Positions 9,624 to 19,923 are shown, counted from the first letter of the stretch. The stretch: 64,000 nucleotides of DNA from Xenorhabdus lircayensis (GCF_016306625.1 NZ_JACOII010000039.1:1-64000), one strand, 5' to 3'. Made by a program: numbers and translations. Notes: generated by a model from the letters alone, not told the origin.

Positions 9624-12600
9624 TCACACTTTCTTTTCCAGTTCTTTCAGCAATGTTTCCTTACGTTCCATCATGTTTTTTATTGCCTTCTGCTTCACAT
9701 GGCCAAAGCCACGTACTTGATCGGGTAGTTCCGCGAGTTGCTGACAGATTGCCAAGTTATTGCGATCCAGTTTTTCGATCAGAAAATCAATTAATCGCTC
9801 ATATTCAAGCAGCAAATTTCTTTCCTGCTTACGCTCTTCCTGATAGCCAAAAATATCGAAAGCGGTACCACGCAGTGGCTTACATGCGGCAATGAAGCGG
9901 AATATAGGAATGATCCACGAACCATATTCCCGTTTTCCTCGTTGACCTGTGCGAGGATCTCTACGGTTGAAAAAGGGAATGCTGAGGTGAAAGCGAATTT
10001 TATCCGTATTATCAAACTGAGAGTGGAGTTTATCGAAAAAACCAGTTTTGACGTACAGGCGGGCAACTTCATATTCGTCCTTATACGCCATTAGTTTGAA
10101 TAAATTTTCAGCAATAGATTTGGTGATTTCGTCTGCATCAATCTGTTGAGTGACCATTTGGACTTGCGCAATGCGGTTGAGATAACGCATTGCATATCTT
10201 TCATTTTGATAATCAACCAGCAATTGATATCGATGCATAATAAGGTCGTCCAAACTTTTTATGCTTTCTTGAGGATTGATATTCAGGTATTTCTGCAAGA
10301 TATCTGGCTGTACCGCAGCAATGCGGCCTATATGGAAAGCCCGCCGAGCATTATCTGCTGATTTTCCTAGTTCTTGAATGATGCTGTTGATAGAAGATAA
10401 CGTGATCGGAACTTTGCCGAGTTGCCAAGCATAACCGATTAATATGATATTTGTTTGGTTCCTGTCACCCACCAGATAAGCCGCCATCATCTCTGCATCA
10501 ATGGAGAGTAATGTCTGAGTGTGTTGGTGAAGGATCTCTAGCATTTTGGGATGATCCAAATCCAGCATGGGGGCTCGAAGCATAATGCCAATTTGCGTTT
10601 CATGGGTGTTCAGTATGCATTTCGTCGAGCCTCTCGACATCACTTCCTGTGAATTTTGTCCTGTCGCAGCAACTAAATCAGCGGCGATAACCAGATTGGC
10701 GCGTCCCCGATCAATCCTGACTTGATGCAGTTTATTCGTATCACGGCATAACCGTACATGGGTTATGGCTTCTCCTCCCTTTTGAGCAAAGCCAGTAAAA
10801 TTGAGCAGACTGACGGAGCAATTATCTAACTGAGCGGCATTTGCAAGTAGGTGTCCTGCGGTGACGATGCCTGTACCACCGATGCCGACTAACAGGATTT
10901 CATAAGGCGTTTCCGCAGAGGCAAGCGTGGGTAGTGGTAACTTATGGATAATTTCTTCTAATTCGTCCTGTGAGATGATTTTGCTGAGATCGGGGCGTGG
11001 ATTGGCATTTTCGACGGTGATAAAGCTGGGGCAAAACCCTTTCAGGCAGGATAAGTCTGAGTTGCAAACGTGCTGATCTATTTTGCGTTTAGTGCCTAAA
11101 GGCGTTTTGGCAGGGATCACGGCAAGGCAATTCGATTGTATTTGACAGTCACCGCATCCTTCACAAACCAGCTCGTTAATGACGGCGCGACGCGGCGCTT
11201 TTGGGACTAAGCCCCGCTTTCTTTTACGGCGCAGTTCCGTGGCACAGGCTTGATCGTAGATGATTACTGTCACGCCCACGATCTCTCGAAAACGTTTCTG
11301 TACATCTTCGAGATAATCCCGCCCATAAAGCTTCACATTGGGAGGAAGGATGTTTTTATCTTGGTATTTATCAAGATCATCCGTCACGACAACGACTTCT
11401 TTCACACCTTCTGCAAGCATCGAAGAGGCAATCTGCGATATGGTAATGTTTCCATCCAGAGGCTGCCCGCCTGTCATTGCCACGGCATCATTAAATAACA
11501 ACTTATAAGTAATGTGGCTTCCCGCAGCGACTGATTGGCGAATGGCTAAATGACCGGAATGAAAATAAGTACCATCACCCAGATTCTGAAATACGTGGGA
11601 TCGATTAACAAAAGGGGCATGTCCTATCCAGTCGATACCTTCGCCTCCCATTGGCGCGAGGCCGCTGCCTGTGTTGCGATCCATCCACGCTGCCATGACA
11701 TGACATCCAATGCCAATCTGGGCTTGGCTACCATCCGGCACGCGGGTTGAAGTGCTATGAGGGCACCCCGCACAGAAATACGGTGTACGTTTTGGCAAAG
11801 TGGCATCGTGCGGAACGATGGCTGTTGACCATTCTGGCGGTACGGAAAGAAATAGATTGTATTGTTGTAGCCATCCGGAAAGCGGGACTGCGACCCGTGA
11901 AGGGCGTAATTCAACGTCTGTGGGCAACAGTTTTTGACCAAGATGGTTATGCTTACCTACCAGATTGACACTTTTTTGTCGCTTAACCAACTGATGCGCG
12001 AGCAGCATTTCGACGATGGCCGCTTTCTCTTCAATGACAAAAATATCGCTGACTTGTGTAGCCAGTTCGCTGAGAAGCGGTGATAAAGGATAGACTAAAC
12101 GGACATGGAGAAAAGCGACTCCTTGTTGTGCCAGTTCGGAAGGGGTTAGGCCTCCGGCGCGCAGGGCTTCCATTACATCTCTATGGGCTTTGCCAACCGT
12201 TATTAATAATGCTCGTGGATGTTCGCAGGGGGCAAGGAGATGATCAATGGGGTTAAGTTTGGCAAACTCTTCAATGGCTTTCAGTTTATAGGATAAACGC
12301 TTTTCAATCTGCGGGCCGGGGAGATCAGGCCAGCGCCAATGCAGCCCATCAGGGCCAGGATCAATTTGAGGAATTTTATAATCAGGAAATGGCTTACTTT
12401 CTCTGATTGCACCACTTTCTACGACTTCACTGATTGCCTTGAACCCAATCCATGCACCACTGATGCGTGATGCAGCCCAGCCCCACAAACCCACATCGAG
12501 ATAATCAGCAACCGATGCAGGATGCAAAATGGGCATACTCCACGCCATCATGGCGAGATCAGATTGGTGGGACATGGAGGAAGAGACGCAACCGTGGTCG

Positions 12601-13004
12601 TCTCCGACGATAACCAGCACTCCACCGTGTGGAGAGGAGCCATAGGCATTGCCATGTCTGAGAGCATCTCCAGAGCGATCTACTCCCGGCCCTTTGCCGT
12701 ACCACATCCCAAAGACACCGCTAACCTGTCTGTCTGGGTCAGATTCCACTTTCTGTGTACCTACCAGTGCATCTGCCGCGAGATCCTCATTGACAGCAGG
12801 CTGAAAGCGAATATTGGCTTGGATAAGTTCTTTGCTGTGTTGCCATAATACTTGATCTAGACGGGCTAAAGGCGAGCCACGATAGCCTGAAACGAATCCC
12901 GCTGTGTTGAGATTGTGGATCTCATCCAACTCAGCCTGAGCGAGTAGAAGGTCAACCAGAGCGTCAGTACCCGTGACAAATTTAGATTGATAATATCGAG
13001 CCAT
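9624..13004 (-). CDS. Indolepyruvate ferredoxin oxidoreductase family protein (fused alpha/beta/gamma)
   Basis: 1126 aa multidomain 2-oxoacid oxidoreductase. The N-terminal alpha-like domain (GYRGSPLARLDQ near residue 40, GDDHGCVSSSMSHQSD near 150) is followed by a TPP-binding beta domain around residues 410-560 (FCAGCPHSTSTRVP, LGDGTYFHSGHLAIRQ). Next come iron-sulfur cysteines near 614-660 (CEGCGDCQIQSNCLAV, then HVCNSDLSC). A gamma domain follows near 706 (VGIGGTGIVTAGHLLANAA), then a ~200-residue C-terminal region found in the proteobacterial fusion form. Family members decarboxylate aryl- or branched-chain 2-oxoacids to acyl-CoA, passing electrons to ferredoxin. No ferredoxin or aminotransferase gene is adjacent. 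Inserted between tRNA-Gly copies 2 and 3, it is accessory relative to E. coli. Confidence 0.9.
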   Translation of the reverse strand: MARYYQSKFVTGTDALVDLLLAQAELDEIHNLNTAGFVSGYRGSPLARLDQVLWQHSKELIQANIRFQPAVNEDLAADALVGTQKVESDPDRQVSGVFGMWYGKGPGVDRSGDALRHGNAYGSSPHGGVLVIVGDDHGCVSSSMSHQSDLAMMAWSMPILHPASVADYLDVGLWGWAASRISGAWIGFKAISEVVESGAIRESKPFPDYKIPQIDPGPDGLHWRWPDLPGPQIEKRLSYKLKAIEEFAKLNPIDHLLAPCEHPRALLITVGKAHRDVMEALRAGGLTPSELAQQGVAFLHVRLVYPLSPLLSELATQVSDIFVIEEKAAIVEMLLAHQLVKRQKSVNLVGKHNHLGQKLLPTDVELRPSRVAVPLSGWLQQYNLFLSVPPEWSTAIVPHDATLPKRTPYFCAGCPHSTSTRVPDGSQAQIGIGCHVMAAWMDRNTGSGLAPMGGEGIDWIGHAPFVNRSHVFQNLGDGTYFHSGHLAIRQSVAAGSHITYKLLFNDAVAMTGGQPLDGNITISQIASSMLAEGVKEVVVVTDDLDKYQDKNILPPNVKLYGRDYLEDVQKRFREIVGVTVIIYDQACATELRRKRKRGLVPKAPRRAVINELVCEGCGDCQIQSNCLAVIPAKTPLGTKRKIDQHVCNSDLSCLKGFCPSFITVENANPRPDLSKIISQDELEEIIHKLPLPTLASAETPYEILLVGIGGTGIVTAGHLLANAAQLDNCSVSLLNFTGFAQKGGEAITHVRLCRDTNKLHQVRIDRGRANLVIAADLVAATGQNSQEVMSRGSTKCILNTHETQIGIMLRAPMLDLDHPKMLEILHQHTQTLLSIDAEMMAAYLVGDRNQTNIILIGYAWQLGKVPITLSSINSIIQELGKSADNARRAFHIGRIAAVQPDILQKYLNINPQESIKSLDDLIMHRYQLLVDYQNERYAMRYLNRIAQVQMVTQQIDADEITKSIAENLFKLMAYKDEYEVARLYVKTGFFDKLHSQFDNTDKIRFHLSIPFFNRRDPRTGQRGKREYGSWIIPIFRFIAACKPLRGTAFDIFGYQEERKQERNLLLEYERLIDFLIEKLDRNNLAICQQLAELPDQVRGFGHVKQKAIKNMMERKETLLKELEKKV

Positions 13005-13250
13005 GTTTTTGACCCTCTCTGAAGAGAATAATCATCTAAGTAACGACCAAAATTGATGTTAATCTATTTCCGCAAAATGCTTACGACAAGCATAAATCTT
13101 ATTAGATGTTAGTTATTCGTTTATTTAGTGTTAAATTTAAAGGGGGGGTTAGGTATTTTAGTTAATTGTGAGAGTGATAGCATCAGCTTTTTGTGTCAAA
13201 ATTGAGCGAATATCTTTTGAGCGTTTAGCACGGAGATAGGTGCAAAGGGC

Positions 13251-13279
13251 TTGCCATCTTATCTGAACATGTTCATAAT
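13251..13279 (+). promoter_or_regulatory. Promoter-like copy upstream of the third tRNA-Gly
   Basis: TTGCCA (13251-13256), 17 bp spacer, CATAAT (13274-13279), then AGCGCCCACTCC. It shares the GGGCTTGCCA block and a GC-rich discriminator with the promoter at 8811. A perfect 10 bp palindrome GAACATGTTC (13265-13274) sits in the spacer. The tRNA starts ~110 bp downstream, against 53 bp for the first unit. The rest of 13005-13389 holds the presumed leftward promoter of the oxidoreductase gene and no ORF I could support. Confidence 0.55.
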
Positions 13280-13389
13280 AGCGCCCACTCCTGATATGTA
13301 GGTTAGACAAACTATCTTGTGACTCATAGAGTTAACAGGTATTCAAATTAGTATTCAGGTATTTCAGGCTATTATTAGCCGTCAGCGAC

Positions 13390-13465
<76 letters not shown>

Positions 13466-13763
13466 ATCACTTTCACTCCATTCTGCTTATTTCAGTTCTT
13501 CAATTTCTTTCCAATACAATACCACCCAATCAATCAGTGCCGGCATGAATTCCTACGCCAAGGCAAACAGCTTGGTAAATTGCGCCAACATTATTCAGGT
13601 AAAAACTACCGGATAACTCTATTTGTTCTACCACATGATCACGGGATAGTTGCAAACACATACTGAATCACAATAAAAAAATCGACCTCAATGATGAGTA
13701 AATTGCGATACTGAAATCATATTTAATGTATCAATAGCATCCTATGATTATTATTTGAGGAAA

Positions 13764-14175
<412 letters not shown>

Positions 14176-14600
14176 CCCTATATTTTTTATATTTTAAATC
14201 TATAGAATTTTAATAAGCCTAGTTTAAAACTATAACTACCATGGATTAAGTTATCTCACCTGTTATTCGCGATCATGATGATGTTGGAATTTGATATCGC
14301 TTTTCTAGCTAATCCACAGGAATATACCTCAGTATATTGAAAAGTAAGTTCTTTTTTTAGCACTGGGAAGGTAATGTATCCTCATGATCATCACTGAAAA
14401 CCTGCGTTTGTAGGATAATCACAGTAGATGTTGGTGACATTAATAGCTCCTCATTTTCAGCAATATTTTAATGATACACATATATATTGTAGTTATGCCT
14501 GTTCTCAAAATAGGGGCAACTGTCTTTGTATATTAGATATTCAGTGCTGATTAGAAAAACTTCTTTTCTAAACCTTTAAAAAAATCGTCGCTAGCGGGAG
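14176..14600. other. AT-rich intergenic stretch before the monooxygenase gene
   Basis: About 430 bp with no ORF I can support. A short frame from ATG 14277 (~20 codons) has no recognisable product. The stretch must hold the promoter of the downstream gene; a strong ribosome-binding site (GGGAGGAG, 14596-14603) stands just before that ATG. No operator-like repeat was recognised. Confidence 0.4.
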
Positions 14601-14613
14601 GAGTATAGAAAAG

Positions 14614-16047
14614 ATGATAAGAACTGGAGAAAAATATATCGATGATCTGCGTGATGGGAGGATTATTTTTATTAATGGAGAGAAGGTCACAAATCATGTG
14701 GATCATCCCGCGTTTAGGAATGCGATTAGGTCTGTTGCGAAATTATATGATTATAAAGTTGAGCATGCCGATAGAATGGCTTTCAGGACAGACGCCGGGG
14801 AGCAGATGAGTCTGTACTGGCAGTTGCCTACTACGCCTGAAATATTGATTGCGCGCGGTCATGCTGCATATGAGTGGGCTAAACAGACGGTTGGTTGGCT
14901 CGGAAGAAGTCCCGATTATGTTGCATCGGCGCTGGCGGGAATGATAACGCACATTGAGTTATTTGAATCTTACTCGCAAGAACGCGCCGATGCTTTGAGA
15001 AATTATTTTGCCTTTGTGAGTGAGAAGGATCTCTATCTGACTTACGCATTGGTTAATCCGCAAGGTGATCGTTCAAAAACACCCGGTGAGCATACCAAGA
15101 ATATCTATCACACTCTTGGGGTGGTGGAAAAGAATGCTAAGGGAATTATTGTCAGAGGCGCGAAAATGCTGGCTACGGGAGCAGCACTGGCTGATGAGGT
15201 TTTAGTTGGTACTCATAAACCGCTTACATCAGGAGTTGATGAGCGATATGCACTTTCTTTTGCCATGCCACTTAATACGAAAGGCATAAAAATCCTTTCA
15301 AGGCGCTCTTACGAATTAGAGGCAAATTCCAGGGATTATCCATTGTCGTCTCGGTTTGATGAAAATGATTCAATGCTCTATTTTGATGATGTTTTGGTGC
15401 CTTGGGAGCGAGTATTTATCTGTGAAGACATTGAGATGTGCCTTAAGCAGTTAGACTCAACTGCTACGGAAATTTTGATGGATATTCAAAGTCTGGCTCG
15501 TTACGCAGTGAAATTACACTTTTTAACTGGATTAGCTCAGGTAATGACTGAGACAAACGGTGTTTGCCAGTACCCGGCAGTGAAGGAATCACTTGCACAG
15601 TTAGCCTGCTATGCAATGAATGTTGAGGGGCTGTTTAATAGTGTGATCCATTGCCCAAAAGTTTATAACGGATTTTATATACCTGATAAAACTCAACTTT
15701 ATACGTATCGGGTCATCTCGCAGTCAATATACCCAAAGGTGTTGGAAACGATAAGGAAACTGGCTGGTGGAGGCATTTTGATGTTGCCATCAAGTGAGGC
15801 GGATTTAGAGAATGATGAGATTTTAAGTATTATTGAGAAGACTCAGTATTCATCCATTGTTTCTCCTGTCGAAAGGGTCAGATTGATGAAATTAGTATGG
15901 GATGCTGTGGGGTCAGAGTTCGCATCAAGACATCATCAATATGAATTGTTTTATGCCGGAGCTCATTATCAAACGCTAGGGCGCCTTTACGATCAGTATG
16001 ATTGGGAATCATCGAAGGAATTGGTTGAAAAGATCAAAATGCTCTAG
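14614..16047 (+). CDS. HpaB/PvcC-type FADH2-dependent aromatic monooxygenase
   Basis: 477 aa, similar to the oxygenase component of 4-hydroxyphenylacetate 3-monooxygenase and relatives such as PvcC (acyl-CoA dehydrogenase-like fold). Visible family features are GRSPDYVASALAGM near residue 110, a central beta region (VGTHKPLTSGVDERYALSF), the substrate-side segment MLYFDDVLVPWERVF near 265, and a C-terminal helical bundle with VWDAVGSEFASRHHQYELFY. Family enzymes ortho-hydroxylate phenols with FADH2 from a separate reductase. No HpaC-type reductase gene is adjacent. The gene is slightly shorter than HpaB (~520 aa). It lies in the accessory tRNA-Gly region, convergent with a Tyr-rich small ORF. 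Substrate is unknown; a tyrosine-derived metabolite is plausible. Confidence 0.85.
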   Translation: MIRTGEKYIDDLRDGRIIFINGEKVTNHVDHPAFRNAIRSVAKLYDYKVEHADRMAFRTDAGEQMSLYWQLPTTPEILIARGHAAYEWAKQTVGWLGRSPDYVASALAGMITHIELFESYSQERADALRNYFAFVSEKDLYLTYALVNPQGDRSKTPGEHTKNIYHTLGVVEKNAKGIIVRGAKMLATGAALADEVLVGTHKPLTSGVDERYALSFAMPLNTKGIKILSRRSYELEANSRDYPLSSRFDENDSMLYFDDVLVPWERVFICEDIEMCLKQLDSTATEILMDIQSLARYAVKLHFLTGLAQVMTETNGVCQYPAVKESLAQLACYAMNVEGLFNSVIHCPKVYNGFYIPDKTQLYTYRVISQSIYPKVLETIRKLAGGGILMLPSSEADLENDEILSIIEKTQYSSIVSPVERVRLMKLVWDAVGSEFASRHHQYELFYAGAHYQTLGRLYDQYDWESSKELVEKIKML

Positions 16048-16057
16048 TCTGGCCTTT

Positions 16058-16303
16058 TTATCCGACTACCATCATCTTACTACCACCGTGACCACCATAA
16101 TAGGTGTAGTGGATATAGTAATAGTGGATGTGGATATAGTAGTAGATATAGCCGAAGAGGGAAGAGTGCCGGCGTAGAGATGTTGGCACTTCTTGCTGGA
16201 TATTGGAGTATTTTCCAATCGTTATCTTACCTCCATCCAAAATATAATCCCTACCAAAATAAATTGTCGATAAGCGCTTGCTATCCTGTATTAACAAGTC
16301 CAT
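16058..16303 (-). CDS. Small protein with Tyr/His/Gly-rich C-terminus
   Basis: 81 aa, not recognised. ATG 16303 has a GAGG ribosome-binding site seven bases upstream, which supports translation. Residues 1-49 look like an ordinary soluble segment (DSKRLSTIYFGRDYILDGG). From about residue 50 the composition changes sharply to runs of Tyr, Ile and His (GYIYYYIHIHYYYIHYTYY), followed by GGHGG and SKMMVVG. There is no signal peptide. Its stop is 10 bp from the stop of the convergent monooxygenase gene. It could be a peptide precursor, a metal-binding protein, or a chance ORF over low-complexity DNA. Confidence 0.45.
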   Translation of the reverse strand: MDLLIQDSKRLSTIYFGRDYILDGGKITIGKYSNIQQEVPTSLRRHSSLFGYIYYYIHIHYYYIHYTYYGGHGGSKMMVVG

Positions 16304-16414
16304 AATGCCGCCTCATTTTTGGAGAGACAGAGGAAAATTTCTCCACTAGCGTCTAGAATGGATGAGTGGATTTTTATTTCGCGGCTGAATTCACTAGAAT
16401 TCAATTCTTGTTTT

Positions 16415-16654
16415 TTATCCACAGTATTTAAGATTACTGCCATATTGAGTTACCCGATGATGCTCTACTTGTTACACAGAGTTATCCACAGGGAGGCTTT
16501 CCTGTATTTGGATGTTTTGATTTATCATTCAACACAATAGTACATACTTAACTTATTGATTAATGAAAGTAATTAACCTCATTTAAAAATTCACTGATTA
16601 ATAATTGTTCTCTGTTTGTTCTTTGATCAGCAAAGCATTTTTATTTTATTCACA
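16415..16654 (+). other. datA: Putative datA (DnaA-box cluster with IHF site)
   Basis: Three DnaA boxes on one strand: TTATCCACA at 16415-16423 and 16482-16490, and TTATTCACA at 16646-16654. All fit TTATNCACA. Between the second and third lies TAACTTATTGATT (16549-16561), a perfect fit to the IHF consensus on the complementary strand. The stretch (16304-16699) is AT-rich and has no gene I can support. In E. coli the datA locus, which with IHF promotes hydrolysis of DnaA-bound ATP, sits between the tRNA-Gly cluster and queG, the same position as here. Function is inferred from motif content plus synteny. Confidence 0.7.
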
Positions 16655-16699
16655 AGGAAATAGACGGCTTTTTTAACAAGAAATTCGATTGTTTGATAA

Positions 16700-17857
16700 T
16701 TAAGCATCTCTGGGTAAGCCTTTGGTAATTGCTCGTATCAATCGTTTTTGTTGTGAGGTCTGAACTTCAATTGCATTAGCATTGCGGCTGGTTATTTGTT
16801 GAGCGATAGCCCAGCGGATATGTTCATCCAACACTTCACTCAAGCCAGTTCTTTTTTCCAACGCTAACACAATATCATCTTGATAAGGCGCATTGCCCAA
16901 GGCAACGGAAATGTTGCGTAGCCAGCGCAAATACCCAATGCGGCGAATGGCCGAGCCTTCTGTAATACGCAGGAACTTTTCCTCATTCCAACTGAATAGA
17001 TTAAGTAGTTCAGGGGCATGCAGTGCGGCCCGGGGGCTGAAGTCAGCCTCATCCGTTAATTGTGAAAAACGGTTCCATGGGCAAATAAGCTGGCAATCAT
17101 CGCAGCCATAAATCCGATTGCCCATCAATGGGCGAAATTCTTCCGGTATCACACCTTCCAATTCAATTGTCAGATAAGAAATGCAGCGCCGAGCATCAAT
17201 GGTGTAAGGTTCAACAATGGCACCTGTCGGACAGGTTGTCATGCAGGCTACGCAGCGTCCGCATTGTTCTTCTTGGGGGGTATCAATCGGTAGGGGAAGA
17301 TCAATCAGCAATTCACCAAGGAAAAACCAAGAACCCGATTCCCGATTTAATATAAGTGAGTGTTTACCAACCCATCCAAGCCCCGCTTTTGCTGCCAGTG
17401 GACGTTCCATAATAGGAGCGGAATCGACAAAAGGGCGAAAATTCAGAGTTCCCTGATATTCATGAGCGATGCAATAGTCTTGGATCTTATCGCCCAGTTT
17501 TTTGAGACGTTGGCGTAGCAGTTTGTGATAATCTCTGCCCAGCGAATAGCGGCTAATATAGCCCATTTGCGGATTGTTAAGTGTACTGGCAAAAGCCGCT
17601 TTAGCAGGTAGATAATTCATGCGTATGCTGATAACCCGCAAAGTTCCGGGCAACAGTTCATGAGGGCGCGCGCGCATCATGCCGTGACGTGCCATCCAAT
17701 CCATTTCGCCGTGGTTTTGCTTATCAAGCCATTCCTGTAGTCTCGGTTCTTCTGCCGATAAATCGGTGTCACAGATGCCGACTTGCTGGAAGCCAAGGGA
17801 AATACCCCATTGCTTGATGTTTGCTGCTAGAAGATTCAGATCGAGAGGAGTTGCCAT
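16700..17857 (-). CDS. queG: Epoxyqueuosine reductase
   Basis: 385 aa cobalamin and iron-sulfur enzyme that reduces epoxyqueuosine to queuosine in tRNA. The [4Fe-4S] motifs are CGRCVACMTTCPTGAI and CDDCQLICPWNRF. N-terminal signatures (FQQVGICDTDL, ISRYSLGRDYHKLLR) and the FVDSAPIMERPLA block match the family; length is close to E. coli (379). The gene is divergent from tsaE. In E. coli nnrE (yjeF) lies between the two, but the 195 bp here is too short to hold it. Confidence 0.96.
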   Translation of the reverse strand: MATPLDLNLLAANIKQWGISLGFQQVGICDTDLSAEEPRLQEWLDKQNHGEMDWMARHGMMRARPHELLPGTLRVISIRMNYLPAKAAFASTLNNPQMGYISRYSLGRDYHKLLRQRLKKLGDKIQDYCIAHEYQGTLNFRPFVDSAPIMERPLAAKAGLGWVGKHSLILNRESGSWFFLGELLIDLPLPIDTPQEEQCGRCVACMTTCPTGAIVEPYTIDARRCISYLTIELEGVIPEEFRPLMGNRIYGCDDCQLICPWNRFSQLTDEADFSPRAALHAPELLNLFSWNEEKFLRITEGSAIRRIGYLRWLRNISVALGNAPYQDDIVLALEKRTGLSEVLDEHIRWAIAQQITSRNANAIEVQTSQQKRLIRAITKGLPRDA

Positions 17858-18052
17858 GGAATATCAATTTACTGCTGCAAGAGCAGCGTAGATTAACATA
17901 GTGTAGGTTGAATACAAAAAATGCGATATACAGCGGTACAGAAGATGTCCAATGACAATGACTGAGTTATGTTATGGTTATCGGTTAAGCTATTTCGCTG
18001 ATATGTCTACCTGATTAGGCTCTAATTCAATAAATAAAATAGATATTTTTCG

Positions 18053-18517
18053 ATGAAAGAACTCGTTTTATCACTTCCAAATGAAAATGCCACCGTTGCA
18101 TTGGGCAATGCAGTGGCGTCAGTCGGCGATCGCGGCTATGTTATTTATTTATATGGCGATCTTGGCGCCGGAAAAACCACATTCAGTCGTGGTTTCCTAC
18201 AGGCACTCGGCCATCAGGGACATGTAAAAAGTCCGACTTATACTCTGGTCGAGCCTTACTCCCTACAGCCACGGCCTGTCTATCATTTCGACCTGTACCG
18301 TCTGGCCGACCCTGAAGAGCTGGAATTTATGGGTATCCGTGATTATTTCCATCAGGATTCCATTTGCTTGGTGGAGTGGCCTCAACAGGGAGCAGGGGTT
18401 TTGCCTGATGCCGATATTGAGTTGCACTTGAGTTATGACAGTGAAGGGCGACAGGCGCGTTTTGTCGCATTATCTGAGTATGGTGAAAGTCTGTTGGATA
18501 ATTTGACGTCCTTATGA
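18053..18517 (+). CDS. tsaE: tRNA threonylcarbamoyladenosine biosynthesis ATPase TsaE
   Basis: 154 aa P-loop ATPase that works with TsaB, TsaC and TsaD to make t6A37 in ANN-decoding tRNAs. Walker A is [30 protein letters not shown] and LVEWPQQG are the family blocks. Its final codons overlap the amiB ATG (18514-18517), so translation is probably coupled. Confidence 0.96.
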   Translation: MKELVLSLPNENATVALGNAVASVGDRGYVIYLYGDLGAGKTTFSRGFLQALGHQGHVKSPTYTLVEPYSLQPRPVYHFDLYRLADPEELEFMGIRDYFHQDSICLVEWPQQGAGVLPDADIELHLSYDSEGRQARFVALSEYGESLLDNLTSL

Positions 18518-19872
18518 AGGAATACCCGTCCATGATGAATGCCTTTTTCGTGAATGCCTTTTTTGTGAACATAAGCAAAAAATGGCACGCCCACTGGGTG
18601 ATGTCCTGTACTTTGTTTGTCATGTTGAGCCAATTGGTCATGATGACAGCCGCAGCGGCTACGTTGTCGAATGTTCATGTGAGTAATAGCCCATCTGAAG
18701 CCACAGTAACGTTGGAATTCACTGGCGGGCAACCTGATTATCGATTTTTTCTTCTGCATTCCCCTGAACGACTGGTAGTGGATATTCGCCAAGCTGGTAA
18801 AATCGTTGGGTTGCCGATGCTTTTATCCGGTCAGGATCTGGTAAAACAGGTTCGTTCCAGCCAGTCGCCTGATGCACATCATCAGCGGATTGTGCTGGAA
18901 TTGGCACATAAGGCCACGGCTACTTCTACAGTAAAAAACTCCGCTACGGTGAAAAACTCCGGTAGTCAATATCAGGTGCGGATGACGTTAAAAGCCAATG
19001 GGGCGGTGAATAATTCATCGGCACTCAAGAATAATACGTCACAAAATGAAAGTAAGCGGTTACTAACTAATGATGTCCCGCTTATGAAGCAGCCAGCATC
19101 GAATCAACATGAGCAGGGTGTGAAAAAACAGGTTATCCAAACTGCACGAGGGAAAGGTATACATCCGATTGTTATTGCCATTGATGCAGGACACGGCGGG
19201 CAAGATCCCGGTGCGATTGGGCAGCGGGGATTGAAAGAAAAAAATGTAACTATTAGTGTTGCACGTAAGCTGGAAGCCCGTTTGCGTAGTGATCCCATGT
19301 TTAAGCCTGTGTTGACGCGCAATGGAGATTATTTTATCTCTGTGGCAGGGCGTTCCGAGGTGGCTCGCAAGCATAAGGCTAATATGCTGGTATCGATTCA
19401 TGCAGATGCCGCCCCTAATCGCAGTGCCAGAGGTGCTTCTGTTTGGGTGCTCTCCAATCGTCGAGCAAACAATGAATTGGGGAACTGGCTGGAGCAGCAT
19501 GAGAAACAATCGGAATTGCTGGGTGGTGCGGGAGACGTCCTCGCCAATGGTACTGATCCTTATTTGAGTCAGGCGGTGTTAGATTTGCAATTCGGCCATT
19601 CCCAGCGTGTCGGCTATGATGCTGCCATGCAAATATTGAGTCAGCTAACTAGGATTGGTTCTTTGCATAAACGTACACCAGAGCATGCGAGCCTTGGTGT
19701 TTTGCGCTCTCCGGATATCCCGTCCATTTTGGTGGAAACAGGCTTTATCAGCAATTTTTCTGAAGAAGAATTGCTGGGTTCCAATCAGTATCAGGAGAAA
19801 TTGGCGCAAGCTATTCATCTTGGATTACGTCACTATTTTCAGGCTAATCCATTGCAGTCCGCGCCAAAGTAA
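18514..19872 (+). CDS. amiB: N-acetylmuramoyl-L-alanine amidase AmiB
   Basis: Up to 452 aa. A signal sequence ending near MTAAAATLS leads to an AMIN domain (about residues 50-150), a Ser/Lys/Asn-rich linker, and a zinc Amidase_3 domain from about 225. Zinc-site motifs include [15 protein letters not shown] and [22 protein letters not shown]; the catalytic Glu lies in [12 protein letters not shown]. It cleaves septal peptidoglycan when activated by EnvC. ATG 18514 overlaps tsaE; ATG 18532 or 18535 would give a shorter signal peptide. Two in-frame tandem duplications are visible, 15 nt at 18536-18565 (NAFFV twice) and 18 nt at 18928-18963 ([12 protein letters not shown]). Confidence 0.95.
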   Translation: MKEYPSMMNAFFVNAFFVNISKKWHAHWVMSCTLFVMLSQLVMMTAAAATLSNVHVSNSPSEATVTLEFTGGQPDYRFFLLHSPERLVVDIRQAGKIVGLPMLLSGQDLVKQVRSSQSPDAHHQRIVLELAHKATATSTVKNSATVKNSGSQYQVRMTLKANGAVNNSSALKNNTSQNESKRLLTNDVPLMKQPASNQHEQGVKKQVIQTARGKGIHPIVIAIDAGHGGQDPGAIGQRGLKEKNVTISVARKLEARLRSDPMFKPVLTRNGDYFISVAGRSEVARKHKANMLVSIHADAAPNRSARGASVWVLSNRRANNELGNWLEQHEKQSELLGGAGDVLANGTDPYLSQAVLDLQFGHSQRVGYDAAMQILSQLTRIGSLHKRTPEHASLGVLRSPDIPSILVETGFISNFSEEELLGSNQYQEKLAQAIHLGLRHYFQANPLQSAPK

Positions 19873-19923
19873 CCAATATACGCCTATCAGAATAGGCTCT
19901 AAATCGTAAGATAAGGTCGAATA

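Noticed and set aside
16081-16150. Repetitive GTGGATATAG-like DNA as a repeat array or extra DnaA boxes
   Set aside because: It is the coding sequence for the Tyr/Ile/His tract; the nearest DnaA-box match (16129-16137) has a mismatch at a key position.
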